Shown piece by piece: positions 21,700 through 31,455 of a stretch of DNA of 64,000 bases. The stretch comes from Ulva prolifera. Its lineage: Eukaryota > Chlorophyta > Ulvophyceae > Ulvales > Ulvaceae. A program made the translations under genes and the position numbers. The DNA lies in contig CM041199.1 of the NCBI GenBank assembly GCA_023078555.1, positions 7,197,315 through 7,261,314 on the forward strand, given 5' to 3'. Numbering within the stretch: position 1 is the first letter of the stretch; every line of letters starts with the position of its first letter. The notes below the pieces were generated by a model. That model did not search any database. It was not told where the DNA came from and saw nothing but the letters and a program-made list of their open reading frames with translations.

Positions 21700-24320
21700 G
21701 CAGTGCACCTCAAACGCATGCACCGCGTGTGTCGCGGGCATGCGTGTGCTGCAAGGACAACGCAAGCAAGGCAGGTAGCACCGCGATCAACGACCAGCGC
21801 ATGTGTGTGCTGCACGCAGTGGCTGATGTAAAGCGCAGCGTGCAGGCACCTCCCCTCTAGCTTCAAGGCAGCGCGCTGCAAGGCGCTTGCTCGGAGCTCA
21901 GCAGGGGGGCGCGAGCTTATCCGGACACACCCACCTGTCGTTGCAATCAAATCGCGAGCGGGCCATCCGGCAGACCAGTAGATGGCCTGAGCGAAGGGTC
22001 AATTCGGGCCGGACGTGATTGCGTGTGACACGGTTTGTTGGCCTTGGCTGTGTGCCTGCCAACCGTTGGTGATCGGGGGAGCTGCCCAGTGCCGTGACCC
22101 TCTGCAGCGGCTCTGGGGCACAGGACGCGCGTCCCGTGCAGTCCTGTAGCTTGACGCGCATGGAGTGTAACTACAGCTTGCGTGCTCTGTGTGCCGTGTC
22201 ATCTAGAGCGGAGGTCCGCCCGGGGGTGCTGGGATTTTCACGCAGCTTGGCGTGGGCCCGTTGCTGAGCTTCTTCACTAGCTTGCCGGCACGTGGCGCTG
22301 GGTTTGGCTCTTTTGTTCCGTTGCAAAAGGACTGTGGTAGTGACTGTGTCTTGACTTGCCAAGGACTTTGGTAGTGACTGTGTCTTTACTTGACCTCACG
22401 TTTTGTTGCCGTACTGTGCCGCTAGCTGAACATGCCCGCGGCCGACGTACAATTGTCACTGCGCTTCTTACGCCATCTTGACTGGGTTTGTATGATCCAA
22501 CCCGCAAAATGCAGGGAATCGTCTGCTGCCAGCCGGGTCTATAGCTACATCGGCTGATGTGTGCGCCTGCCCCTCATCAGTTTCACCCAGCGTAGCGGCC
22601 TCCATCGCCGCCCTCCGGTATTGGGTCGCCTTGTAGGATTTTAGGGCGGCTATGCAGGATTCAGATCTGCGTGTCCGGAATTGTCCGGAACGTGCCCGGG
22701 CCTGGCATCCCAGCGCTCCTGCCGTCACCTGCCTAGTTTAGGGCTGCCCTCGCTTGCTCAGCACCACTGCCGCCCTCGCCTGCCTAGTTCAGCGCTGCCC
22801 TCGCCCGCCTATTTATTGCAGTGATGAGGCTGTCGATCCTTCTGTTCATCCTGCCGCTGTAGCTGCGGAGGTCAGCTTTTTTTCGCTTCCCAAAGCGACT
22901 GCAGTGATTGATGATGATTGCAAGGGCTGCCGGCTGATCATGATGCAGTCAATGCGAGTGACAGCCAGCACGAGCTGTCGGCAACACCAAGTCAGCAGGT
23001 CAGCACAGCGTAGGGCTGCACGAAGCATGGTGTCTTTCGCCTGTGCAATGACCTGCACTGGAGATCAGCCTGAGGCATCCTGCTCATGTGTCTCTTATGC
23101 AGCGAGCCTCGTGCTTCTGCTGTCGCCACTGGGGACACCAGAATCATGTCATCTGCTGCACTTGCACTTGCATCCATCTACCGTGTGCAGCATCACATTG
23201 TCAAGACACTGTACATCAACACAATCAGCCAGTGTCCACCTTCCGTGGACGTTATCACGCATGTAGGGCACTACCTAAGGGCAGCATCACGTGACAACTA
23301 GCAGATTCATCAGTGCATCGCGGCGTGTGATGAACACACATAGCCAAGCTTTCAAACACAAGTTGTCGTACTACTAGTAGTGGCGCCTCTGGCGTACCGC
23401 GCTTCGCAGCTGTCTTCCCCGTGCGTCTGCGTGTGGCCCGCCATTGGGGCGCGGCCGGGTGGTTTGGGCAGGCTGGGCTGGTCTTTGGGGGTTGCGGGTA
23501 TGTGTTCGCGGGTGGGCGGGGTGGTGTGCAGGGGCTGGGCGGGGGCCTCCCTGGGGCCGGGGTTGCTGTTGGGGTTTCGCTGTTTCTGTGCTCGGCGGCC
23601 TTGGCTGCATGTGCTTTCGGGGCTCTTGCGCCTGGCTGGTGGGCCGGGTGCAGGTACCCCACCGGTGGGGGTGGGCGTGTGGGTGTGCTTGTGGGTGTTG
23701 GGTGGGAGGCATGTGTGTTACAAAGGAAACAGCCGGAGGGGCCGGTAGCACCGCCAGGACCAAAAGGGAGAGCACAAGAAACGCTATGCGCACGCAGCAG
23801 GAGAGCCACAGCCAACGCCAAGGCACAACAAGCACCCACACACCCCCACACTCCTACACACTACCACACGAACAAACCCCCACACGCACCTCCACACGCA
23901 CCCACCCCCAAACGCCCCGACACACTGACACCCGACCCACGCGCCCACGCACCTGCACGCGGCCCAGACCCAACCCCCAACACACACACCCACGCGCCAA
24001 TACGCCACACGACCCCGCCACCCGCGCGGCAGCGGCAGCCCCATGCAGCGGCCTGGCCGGCGCCTGCCCCACACGGAAGCCGCCGGGGGCCCCCAGGACC
24101 CCCGCCCCAATGCCCCGACCAGGCCAGCCCCGAGCGCCGGAACAACACACACGGGGGCGCCCCCACCCGCCAACCCACCCGGAACGGAGCACGCCCGAGG
24201 CGCGATGTGTTCGGGGTCGGGGCACACGGCAGAGGCAGCACACGCCGCCTATCAGTGCGTCCGAGCCTCAGACGGCGCCCGGCCCGCGAGAGAGCGGCGA
24301 GGGCGCCGCGGGCGGCTCGC
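21700..24320. other. Repeat-rich intergenic DNA without a gene
   Basis: No exon supported. It contains a repeat end at 21742-21783 (GCAAGGACAACGCAAGCAAG), a diverged repeat B remnant near 22615-22690, and long low-complexity CA/CCC-rich frames between 23400 and 24320 that are open only because of composition. Confidence 0.45.
23725..23882 (+). repeat. Direct repeat, left copy
   Basis: About 155-180 bp beginning TGTTACAAAGGAAACAGCCG and ending CCCCCACACGCACCTCCAC. A copy with about 90 percent identity lies at 25087-25268. The two flank a retrotransposon-like fragment. Confidence 0.85.
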
Positions 24321-24323
24321 CGC

Positions 24324-24940
24324 TCAGGCCGGATGGCCAGTGAGCGGCGAGAAATCATCACAAGGGACCGTAAGTCCCGTCAGTACCGCCTTGCCCGCGT
24401 GACGCGCCATCAGCGGGGCAGCGGCGTGAACCTGGCACGCAACGGCGTGGCAGAGCGTCGTGGAGATGTCGCGCATCGCATTCTCCAGGAAGCGCCGCCG
24501 AGAGACCGCGCCTGCCCCCGCAGCCACATCGGCAAGCCTGTTCAGGAATGCGAACGCCGCCGGGCCCACGCGCCCGTATGTTTCATGCGACAGCGGGACC
24601 AAGCTGAGCCCCCCGACTCCCGAGCGGCCGTACTTGTCGCGCTTCCGCCGGTCGGCGGCGTCCGCCGAGGCGCCGTCGCGCAGTGCAGCCGCGCGAACGT
24701 TGGAACCTGCAAGCGGGTGAGTGACACACACGTCGCCGATCACCGGCGAGCCCGGAAAGTACGCGAGTATGTCGCCCCGCTGGGCGCCCACGCGTGACCT
24801 GGGGAGGGTGGTTGGCGGGGCGTCGTGCGCGGGGCTCGCGTGCGGCTGTCCGACGCAAGGCGTGCGGGTGGCTGCCGGCGCACAGGGGAGGTCCCCTGCG
24901 GCCGCTGCGGGGCCTGTTGGGGCTGGCGATGCCGGGGTTG
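24324..24940 (-). pseudogene. C-terminal remnant of a non-LTR retrotransposon-type polyprotein
   Basis: A minus-strand frame ending at 24324 encodes VIGDVCVTHPLAG, then AADRRKRDKYGRSG, then SLVPLSHETYGRVGPAAF, and closes after a further 80 residues. The pattern of a short beta strand, an Ala-rich helix with KRDKY, and PL-x-ETYGR-x-G is the tail I associate with reverse-transcriptase polyproteins scattered through green-algal genomes. No reverse transcriptase core (YxDD) is present upstream, so this is a truncated copy. The assignment rests on motif memory only. Confidence 0.45.
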
Positions 24941-25086
24941 GGCCGGTCATCTCGACGTCATCTGTCAACACGACAGCAGCTGCGGGAGGCTTGTGTGTGT
25001 TGCTGGGTGGGTACACACCGGTGTGGTCGTTTGTGTGGCTGTGTGGCTGTGGCCGGCGCGGGTGCTGACGTTGCGTGGGTGTGTTG

Positions 25087-25372
25087 ATGTGTTACAAAGG
25101 AAAAAGCCGGAGGGGCCGGTTGCACCGCCAGGACCAAAAGGGAGAGCACAAGAAACGCAATGCGCACGTAGCAGGAGAGCAACAGCCAACGCCAAGGCAC
25201 AACAAGCACCCACGCATCCCCACACTCCTACACACCACCACACGAACCAACCCCCACACGCACCTCCACGTGTGTTGATGTGTGCTGCTTGTGGCTGGCC
25301 GCGTGGGTGTGCGGTTCCGCTGGTTGTTGCTCGCGGTGCTACCTGCCTTGCTTGCTTTGTCCTTGTAACACA
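25087..25372 (+). mobile_element. Small element with imperfect terminal inverted repeats (family E)
   Basis: The left end reads TGTTACAAAGGAAAAAGCC and continues GGGGCCGGTTGCACCGCC. The right end, read on the minus strand, is TGTTACAAGGACAAAGC and continues GGCAGGTAGCACCGC. The ends are about 70 percent similar over 40 bp. Single ends of this family recur at 3636, 14810, 21742, 23722, 28567, 28858, 37664 and 38280-38360. The first 180 bp is the right copy of the direct repeat at 23725. Confidence 0.6.
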
Positions 25373-25531
25373 TAGCCAAGACTACAGGCCCATGTTGACA
25401 TGCCTCCTCCTGTATTGGGTCTATTGGCTCCTACTGGCAGATGTCAATGTCACCCTTGTCTGCATCAATCTCAGCCTTCATAGTCTGGATATCAGCCCTC
25501 AGCCTTCATCGCCTGGATATCAGCCCATCGC

Positions 25532-25912
25532 TTAGAGCGCCGCGCTGTCGGCCCTTGTCTCAGTTTGGGTGGCCCTGATGTCGGCTCGGTCCGCTTGTGT
25601 GTCTGCCTTCAACTCCGACAACTCTGTCCTCAGCTCCTGTAGATCGCTGTGCACTTCTGTCCTCAGGTCTGCGATAGCGAACCACAACAACGCCAATGTG
25701 ACGAGTGTGGCGGAGAACAACGTGGAATATACCATAGCCAAAGTAATCGCCATCAGCTCGGAGGATTCGGCGATCGCAGCGAGACGTTGGGGGGGTCTTG
25801 ATACGCTACATACAACATATCGCATCACGGAGCGTGTGATCACCGCAATTTCGTCAGAAAGTATGGCGCAGATGCAGCGAAGTACAGTGAACTTCGCAAA
25901 GCTTTGTGACAC
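25532..25912 (-). CDS. Small membrane-anchored coiled-coil protein (hypothetical)
   Basis: A minus-strand frame ending at 25532 encodes a hydrophobic helix (STLFSATLVTLALLWFAIA) followed by a charged heptad-like segment (LRTEVHSDLQELRTELSELK, then about 30 more residues with regular Asp/Arg spacing). That is a transmembrane anchor plus coiled coil. There is an in-frame ATG just before the hydrophobic helix and another about 25 residues earlier; which is used is unclear. A good GTGAGT donor on the same strand at 25918-25913 suggests a further 5' exon. I do not recognise a family. It could be a real short gene or a chance frame in repeat-rich DNA, but the helix composition argues for real coding. 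Confidence 0.4.
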   Translation of the reverse strand: MSQSFAKFTVLRCICAILSDEIAVITRSVMRYVVCSVSRPPQRLAAIAESSELMAITLAMVYSTLFSATLVTLALLWFAIADLRTEVHSDLQELRTELSELKADTQADRADIRATQTETRADSAAL

Positions 25913-26393
25913 TCACCCGCTTCGTTCCTCCGAGGAGTTCTGCACGTTTCTCCTGCTCTCACACCGCACGTAGCCGTGACGGAGCGCGATCAGACGGTGC
26001 TGCTTGATGACATGTGAACCGAGCTGTTTATTGAATGAGCATCTCGTATGCTGACAGGATAACATGGCGAATTTGGCACTAAGGCTGCCAGTTGGCACGA
26101 CGCAAAAATTACCGATAACTTGGCTCTGCCTCTCGCAATTTGGCACTAAGGCTGCCCTGATGGACAGTCGTGCTGCAAGTTGACCACACGGCGGACAACG
26201 CTTCGGTACCTCTGCTCGAGACAGTGTGCTTACGAAGCCGCTGCTTACGACTGTGGTCTCGCTGTGGGCATATCGGGTCTCTCAATGCATTGGCGAATGC
26301 ATACTCCACTCTCATGTTTATGCATGCAGCACTATGGTATTCGGCGTGCTGTTGTTGCTGAGATCTGCACAGGGCTTCTCCGGGCTGCCACAG

Positions 26394-26508
26394 CAGTGTT
26401 GGGTCGCTTTGCAGTACTTCAAAGTCGGGGCTGCCAACTGGTTAACCAGAAATTAGACCTGAATATGCGGAATCGTTGCATACGATCCGGCCCGACGACC
26501 CAACACTG
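26394..26508 (-). mobile_element. hAT-like MITE (repeat B) with 7/8 target-site duplication
   Basis: Bounded by CAGTGTTGGGTCG and CGACCCAACACTG in inverted orientation, 115 bp. Flanks are TGCCACAG (left) and TGCCACCG (right), a near-perfect 8-bp duplication. The body is the reverse complement of the 21590 copy. Confidence 0.85.
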
Positions 26509-26899
26509 TGCCACCGCCTCACGCTGTGACAGGCATACTTACCTTCCACTAGGTACAGCATGATCCAGGTACTGCCCGGAACTCTGGCTCTGAAAAGGTG
26601 GTTCGTGGTCGTACAACGATGGCTGAGCCGACGTATGTCAACATGACAGGTCTGCGCGCTGCAGGTCTGTGTCACATGCCCAGGGAGAAGCACGCGAAAG
26701 CCGGAACCCATGCAGCGGCGCGCCGGGGGGCCTGGGCTGGCTGGGCTGCTGCACGGGAGGGCCGCCGGGGGCGCCTACCGCTGGATGCATGGTGAAGGAG
26801 ACCTCGGGGACCTGCGTGTCCAATCGGGCAGCACTAGTAGCAGCTGGGCACGGTGGCACCGAGCACAGTGGCATTGGTGTTGTCTGCGGCTGCAGCCGC

Positions 26900-27550
26900 A
26901 CACATGTGTGGACACTGCGCTATGTCGCATCTGGCATGGTGTCTGCAGGTATTTGCAATGTTTCCCGCTACGAATTCCCAGCAGCACGGCAGCATATGAT
27001 GTCCGCTGGGTAGCCTGGAGCGGAGTGGCTGAGGGATCTGGTGGCGGAGACGCTGACACCTGTCGGGGCGACGTGCGTGAGGTGCCATCGATCAGCTGCC
27101 GCCTAAGTGCAGGCTTATAAGCTCACGGGTTAAGAGTGTCAGTTGGACGTCATGTCTGTTTGCTGAGATTGTGAATGCAGCTGGCTGAGTGTCGGAGACC
27201 AGGATATGTATGTGTGTAGTCACAAAGGACAGAGGCCGGGCATTGAGCCGAATCCACTCGCAAATCCACTCACGCATTCATGGCACTGAGCCGGGCACGA
27301 GCGCGTACCACAGCCCTGCCGGTATGCATGCATGGTTACTCTGGTAGCCAACCTACGTCGTCCCCACCCTGACACGCTTGCGTTCAGAGCTGACGGGGTA
27401 TGCTCCACAAGCTGTTATTGCATTACAATTGCATGGGTCTTCCTGGACGGGGCGTCCCCGAGCTAGCAGCTCGTATCGCAGCTCCCTACCTTGCCAGCGC
27501 ACGAAGTGCGAATCTGGGGTGATCGTGTGCGAGCAGGAAGCGTATCACAT
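26900..27550 (+). repeat. Diverged segmental duplication, copy 1
   Basis: Shares collinear blocks with 28980-29510: a block containing ATCTGGCATG, GCACGGCAGCAT and GCGTGAGGTGCC, then TCGGAGACCAG, then GACGGGG...TGATCGTGTGC. Identity is patchy with indels. No coding content recognised. Confidence 0.55.
27206..27330 (-). repeat. Dispersed repeat A, copy 3
   Basis: Reverse-orientation copy: GTCACAAAGGACAGAGGCCG at the left, GTACCACAGCCCTGCCGGTA at the right. Confidence 0.7.
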
Positions 27551-27663
27551 CAGGTCGGTGCAGCTGACGGCCGCCGCCGCTCGATGCTCATCGAGGGTGT
27601 GCATCAGCGCAAGCAGATGTGGCCATGGGGGGCTAATTACTTAATATTGATGTGGCCTGCAGC

Positions 27664-27957
27664 ACCGCCGTAGGCCACCGGAGCGTGCGGGTGTGGGGGT
27701 GCGCGACAGCGCATGCTGCTGTCAGTGTGGCTGAGGTGGCACGCGGCGCCGCCGCAGGCCACTGGAGCGTGCGGGTGTGGGGTTGCGCGACAGCGCATGC
27801 TGCTGTCAGTGTGGCTGAAGTGGCACGCGGCGCCGCCGTGGGCCACTGGAGCGTGCGGGTGTGGGGGTGCGCGACAGCGCATGCTGCTGTCAGTGTGGCT
27901 GAGGTGGCACGCGGCGCCGCCGTAGGCCACTGGAGCGTGCGGGTGTCCAAGTGCTCT
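27664..27957 (+). repeat. 84-bp tandem repeat, about 3.5 units
   Basis: Units begin at 27664, 27748, 27832 and 27916 with GCCGCCGYRGGCCACYGGAG. The period is 84 bp, equal to 28 codons, so several frames on both strands stay open through the array. Units differ at only a few positions, indicating recent expansion. No start codon context or flanking coding sequence supports translation. Confidence 0.9.
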
Positions 27958-28315
27958 GTCGGGCCCGATTGGACACAGCCTACTAGGTTCTGGATAGTGT
28001 CCAAATATCAGAGACAGATTTTCGGTGGCAGTTCTAGAAATTGTGCAGAGGGCCGAACACAGGCGCCGGCGTGAGCGACCGCATGCGAGCATAGGGTCGC
28101 GCCCGGCTGAACTACATGGGACTAAGCAATCAGGTCCACAATGCTTTGCAGTCATGCATGCTTACCCCCCAATGCCACGCCGGCATTTGCCCGGCTCTCA
28201 GGTCCACTAGCCGCACTCAAACACTAAACAGCATGAATCGAATTGCTCGATTGAGGGGTGATGCCGTAAACCCCCTCCGCGAAGCAGGGCGCAGTGATCG
28301 ACGTGTCGGGTGCAG

Positions 28316-28449
28316 GTACAGCTTGCAGAGGCTACGGATGAGCTGTTGTGGCTGAAGTGCATGTGGACAGACCTCGAGCGCCAGGCCGGCGGCGGCCGGG
28401 CAAAGGTCATGGGTGAACATCAGAAGCATTCTAACAAGTTCATCCTGTG
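28316..28449 (+). pseudogene. Decayed duplicate of HflX exon 3
   Basis: This 134-nt block has the same length as HflX exon 18967-19100, is preceded by TGCAG and followed by GTGAGC, and aligns without gaps. Shared peptide landmarks include RQAGGG and a GMGE/VMGE segment, but many residues have changed (RMWTHLERQ versus CMWTDLERQ; KRLLR versus KFILW). The similarity continues into the following intron (CTGCTACCGCGGCCGCGGCT versus CTGCCACCGCCGCCACGGCC). No other HflX exon is duplicated here. It is a genomic, not retroposed, duplicate and is presumably non-functional. Confidence 0.85.
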
Positions 28450-28539
28450 GTGAGCCAATGCTGCTACCGCGGCCGCGGCTGGGGGGCACCGCGCACGATG
28501 TGTATCTGAAAAACAGCCCAGTGTGTACACTGGTGGACA

Positions 28540-28632
28540 CAGACAGCAGACATGTCTGTTGTTGCCCGCGGTGCTACCTGTCTTGCTTGCTGTGCCCTTG
28601 TAACACAGACAGTACACATGTCTGCTGTCTGA
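28540..28632. repeat. 93-bp block bounded by inverted repeats
   Basis: Left arm CAGACAGCAGACATGT and right arm ACATGTCTGCTGTCTG are exact inverse complements and could form a cruciform or hairpin. Inside lies one end of repeat family E (GCGGTGCTACCTGTC, CCTTGTAACAC). Confidence 0.75.
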
Positions 28633-28979
28633 GGCCTCAGGACTTGCTTCCAGGTGACGTGCCTCACAGCCCCGTTTTTGGGCTCCCAAATACATGGCCC
28701 CAAATTCACTGGGAGTGTGTGTATGCTCCTGCACGTTCACTGGACGGGCAAGTGTAGTTCGGCAGCGCATCGTTGACTTTGGCCGTGGACCAGTGGATGC
28801 ATTGAAGCTTGTCAAACGACGAGACTTTGAAGCCTCGGGATCCGCGGGATCCGGACTGTGTGACAAGGATAAAGGTGGCGTGGCGGGCAGCACCGCGAAA
28901 GAAGCAGATCCGGACTGTGCGTTACAAGGATAAAGGATCCGGACTGTGTAAACGTGGTCGTGCAGCAGCACTGAGCCAT

Positions 28980-29510
28980 CGATGTTCGGCTGTGTTGGCT
29001 TCTCACATCATCGTATCTGGCATGACACCAGCAAGTGCTGGCGATGTGCCCCGCTGCAGTTTCTAGCATCACGGCAGCATGTGGTGTCCGCTAGATCAAG
29101 AGCGGAGTGGCTCAGGGAGCATTGACACCTGTTTTGACGAGATGCGTGAGGTGCCGTCAGTCCACAGCCAACCGGCTCTCACGTGGGACCATTATCATGA
29201 TGTATAGGAGTGCGTGAGTTCAGAACTGCAATCTACAGACGGGTGTGCTTGCTGGGTGCTTGTGTGCAGTTGACTGGGCGTCGGAGACCAGAGTAGCTAG
29301 CCTGAGTGGTCACGATATAAAACATCGAACTGATATCGCCTGTTGCTGTGCTGATACAACATGGCATCACGTGTATGTGGCTTTGCCTTGACGGGGAACT
29401 CCCGAACAGCTCGTGTTGCGCATACTCGTAACGTCGGATGCAGCGCCCTGCTTAAGCAGCGAACGAAACTCAAGTCCGAGGTGTGATCGTGTGCAAGCAT
29501 TACTTGTTAT
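28980..29510 (+). repeat. Diverged segmental duplication, copy 2
   Basis: Collinear with 26900-27550 (see there). It ends just upstream of the fibrillin gene, so part of that gene's 5' flank derives from, or gave rise to, the other copy. Confidence 0.5.
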
Positions 29511-29593
29511 GGTCTGCTACGTTTCCGCGCCGATGTTGTGCTTCTACAGCGCTCGACGCTGGCCACGATTGATGTGCGCCATCCGCGACGCAG

Positions 29594-30199
29594 GTGATCG
29601 ACCTCGCAGCGCAGCTTAATAGAGGATTGAATGCCTCACCCCAGGAACAAGAAGAAATGGAATCCCTCGTAAAGAGGCTGGAGGGCGCCAATCCGAATCC
29701 AAAGAGCTTGGAAGCACCAGAGATCAATGGCAAGTGGAGGTTGATTTATACAACCAGCGAGAGCATCTTGGGAACCAAGAGGCCCGCGCCTCTGAGGCCA
29801 TCTGGCACGATATACCAAGCCATTGGTGTGATTCGTACGTACAGTCGTGCTTGATGTTGTGTCCCGAGCAGGCCACTGTGGCCCGTCCTGGTCCCTCGAC
29901 GAGGCTTCGGTGGCATCAGCTACGGATTGCCTGCAGATGTTGGCAAGCTACGGGCTCAAAATAATGAAGGCTTCCCTTTTTTCAATGCTGTGACCGCGGA
30001 CCTGACACCTGTATCGAAGAGCAAGGTCAACGTCCAGTTTGACACCTTCAAGATTGGCAATTTCTTGCCAGTCAAGGCTCCGCCCTCCGCCAAGGGCTCA
30101 TTGGACACAACCTACGTTGACTCAGAGATGCGAATCAGCCGCGGTGACAAAGGGAACTTGTTTGTCCTCTTGATGGAGGACCCAAACTTCAGGTTGTGA
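29594..30199 (+). CDS. Plastid-lipid-associated protein (PAP/fibrillin), 5' exon missing
   Basis: Two exons are clear: 29594-29834 and 29937-30199 (TGA stop), joined in phase 1 across a 102-bp intron (donor GTACGT). The recovered 167 residues read DLAAQLNRGL, then GKWRLIYTTSESILG, RPSGTIYQAIGV, then after the intron FPFFNAVTADLTPVSKSKVN, VKAPPSAKGSLDTTY and MRISRGDKGNLFVL. These are the hallmark blocks of the fibrillin family, which binds lipids in plastoglobules and thylakoids. The first exon starts at an acceptor (GACGCAG) with an in-frame stop just upstream, so the start codon and plastid transit peptide lie on an unidentified exon 5' of 29594. The conserved C-terminal Asp/Arg block is intact. 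This gene is direct evidence for a plastid-bearing host. Confidence 0.88.
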
Positions 30200-31455
30200 G
30201 GAGTGATGTCCCATCACTCGCACAACTGAGCCATGCTTGCAAGCCCGCCACCCGGCCGAAGCAACAATCCAAGCTCCTGTCGTGATCGTAATCTCGGCTC
30301 CAGACGTCCCATGCTGTTTGCAATGACATGGACCATGCCAGAGCAGGTCTGCTCGCGCCAGCATCGACTCTGCCGTGTAGTCCCACACTTCATAGCGTGT
30401 GTCAGGGGCTGCTTCGATGTGCTTGCCTGCTTGCCACCGGAGGCAGCTCTTTTACATCCGAACAAGCCTGATCCGCGAATAGGTCCAGCATTCGCCACAA
30501 GGGCATGGACAGTACAAGCCGTGCTTCGTTCAGGAGGGCAATAGATGCCATGATCCACACATACACATGCGGCAGGAGAACCTTCAAGCCTCCCCCAGAT
30601 TTTTCAATTGTAAACTGGTGATGTCCTTTGTCTGTATCTCTGTCTTGGCTGCAACCAGTGGTTGCAGTGCCTGTGGTTCTCAGACGAAGGCTCCTCCTCA
30701 TGGCAGTGGTGTATGCGCTGGGCATGTCCGTGGCACCACCGGTTGTACAGAATCAATTCGTGACACTTTGTTCATGGCCGTTGCAGTGGATGGCTCGTGA
30801 CGCACACGGCTACGGTGGTGTGTCAAGCGAGGGGCTGCCGTGATGAGCGTCAGTTTTGCCAATTCTGGGAGACCCCACTGATGATGATCCCTCACAAGAA
30901 TTACATGGAGATGGCCAGCAATTGAACCGCACGTCTTCGACGCGCATGTTGTCTACAGATTTGTCTGGCATCACAGTTGTAGCCGTGCACTCATGCCGCC
31001 GAACAACGCAGCAGAACAAAGATGTCGGTATAATTGACATGGCTGTGCCAAGCCAACTACAAGCAAGTGAGCGAGTGCATGGCCTCATATGCACGTGTTG
31101 TGTTAAATATGCAAGCCTGTGGTCCTTTTGGCTGGCCGACCTCACCAACTGTTCTACTTTGAAGAGACGTACATGCTCCTGCATCGATGGCGTGTGGCCG
31201 AGGGCAGAGTTTGCAGAGACCACACATCGGCAAGCAACATCACATTGGTATTCTGCGTCTAATATCACATGTACATCGCTGTCAAGCATCCCATGTGTTT
31301 CTCGCCACCGGTGCGTCGCTGCACCATGTGCAGACCTGTGTTATTCCGAGTGATCGCGAGCCAACAGGTCTGAAGTAGATAGAAATCAGACGCAGGGAGT
31401 TGAGGCACACTTTACTGGCATATTTGCGTTCGTGTACATCACGTTGTGCGTGAGC
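30200..31455. other. Intergenic, fibrillin to PolX
   Basis: Both flanking genes are on the plus strand, so this holds the fibrillin 3' UTR and the PolX promoter. No exon with family resemblance; nothing further to report. Confidence 0.5.

Noticed and set aside
23421..24797. Plus-strand frame of 458 codons, Pro/His/Arg-rich
   Set aside because: Low-complexity CA/CCC-rich sequence spanning repeats and the antisense of the retrotransposon remnant; no domain.
27633..28155. Repeat-protein genes on both strands over the 84-bp array
   Set aside because: Openness in several frames follows from a period divisible by three; no supported start or splice sites.
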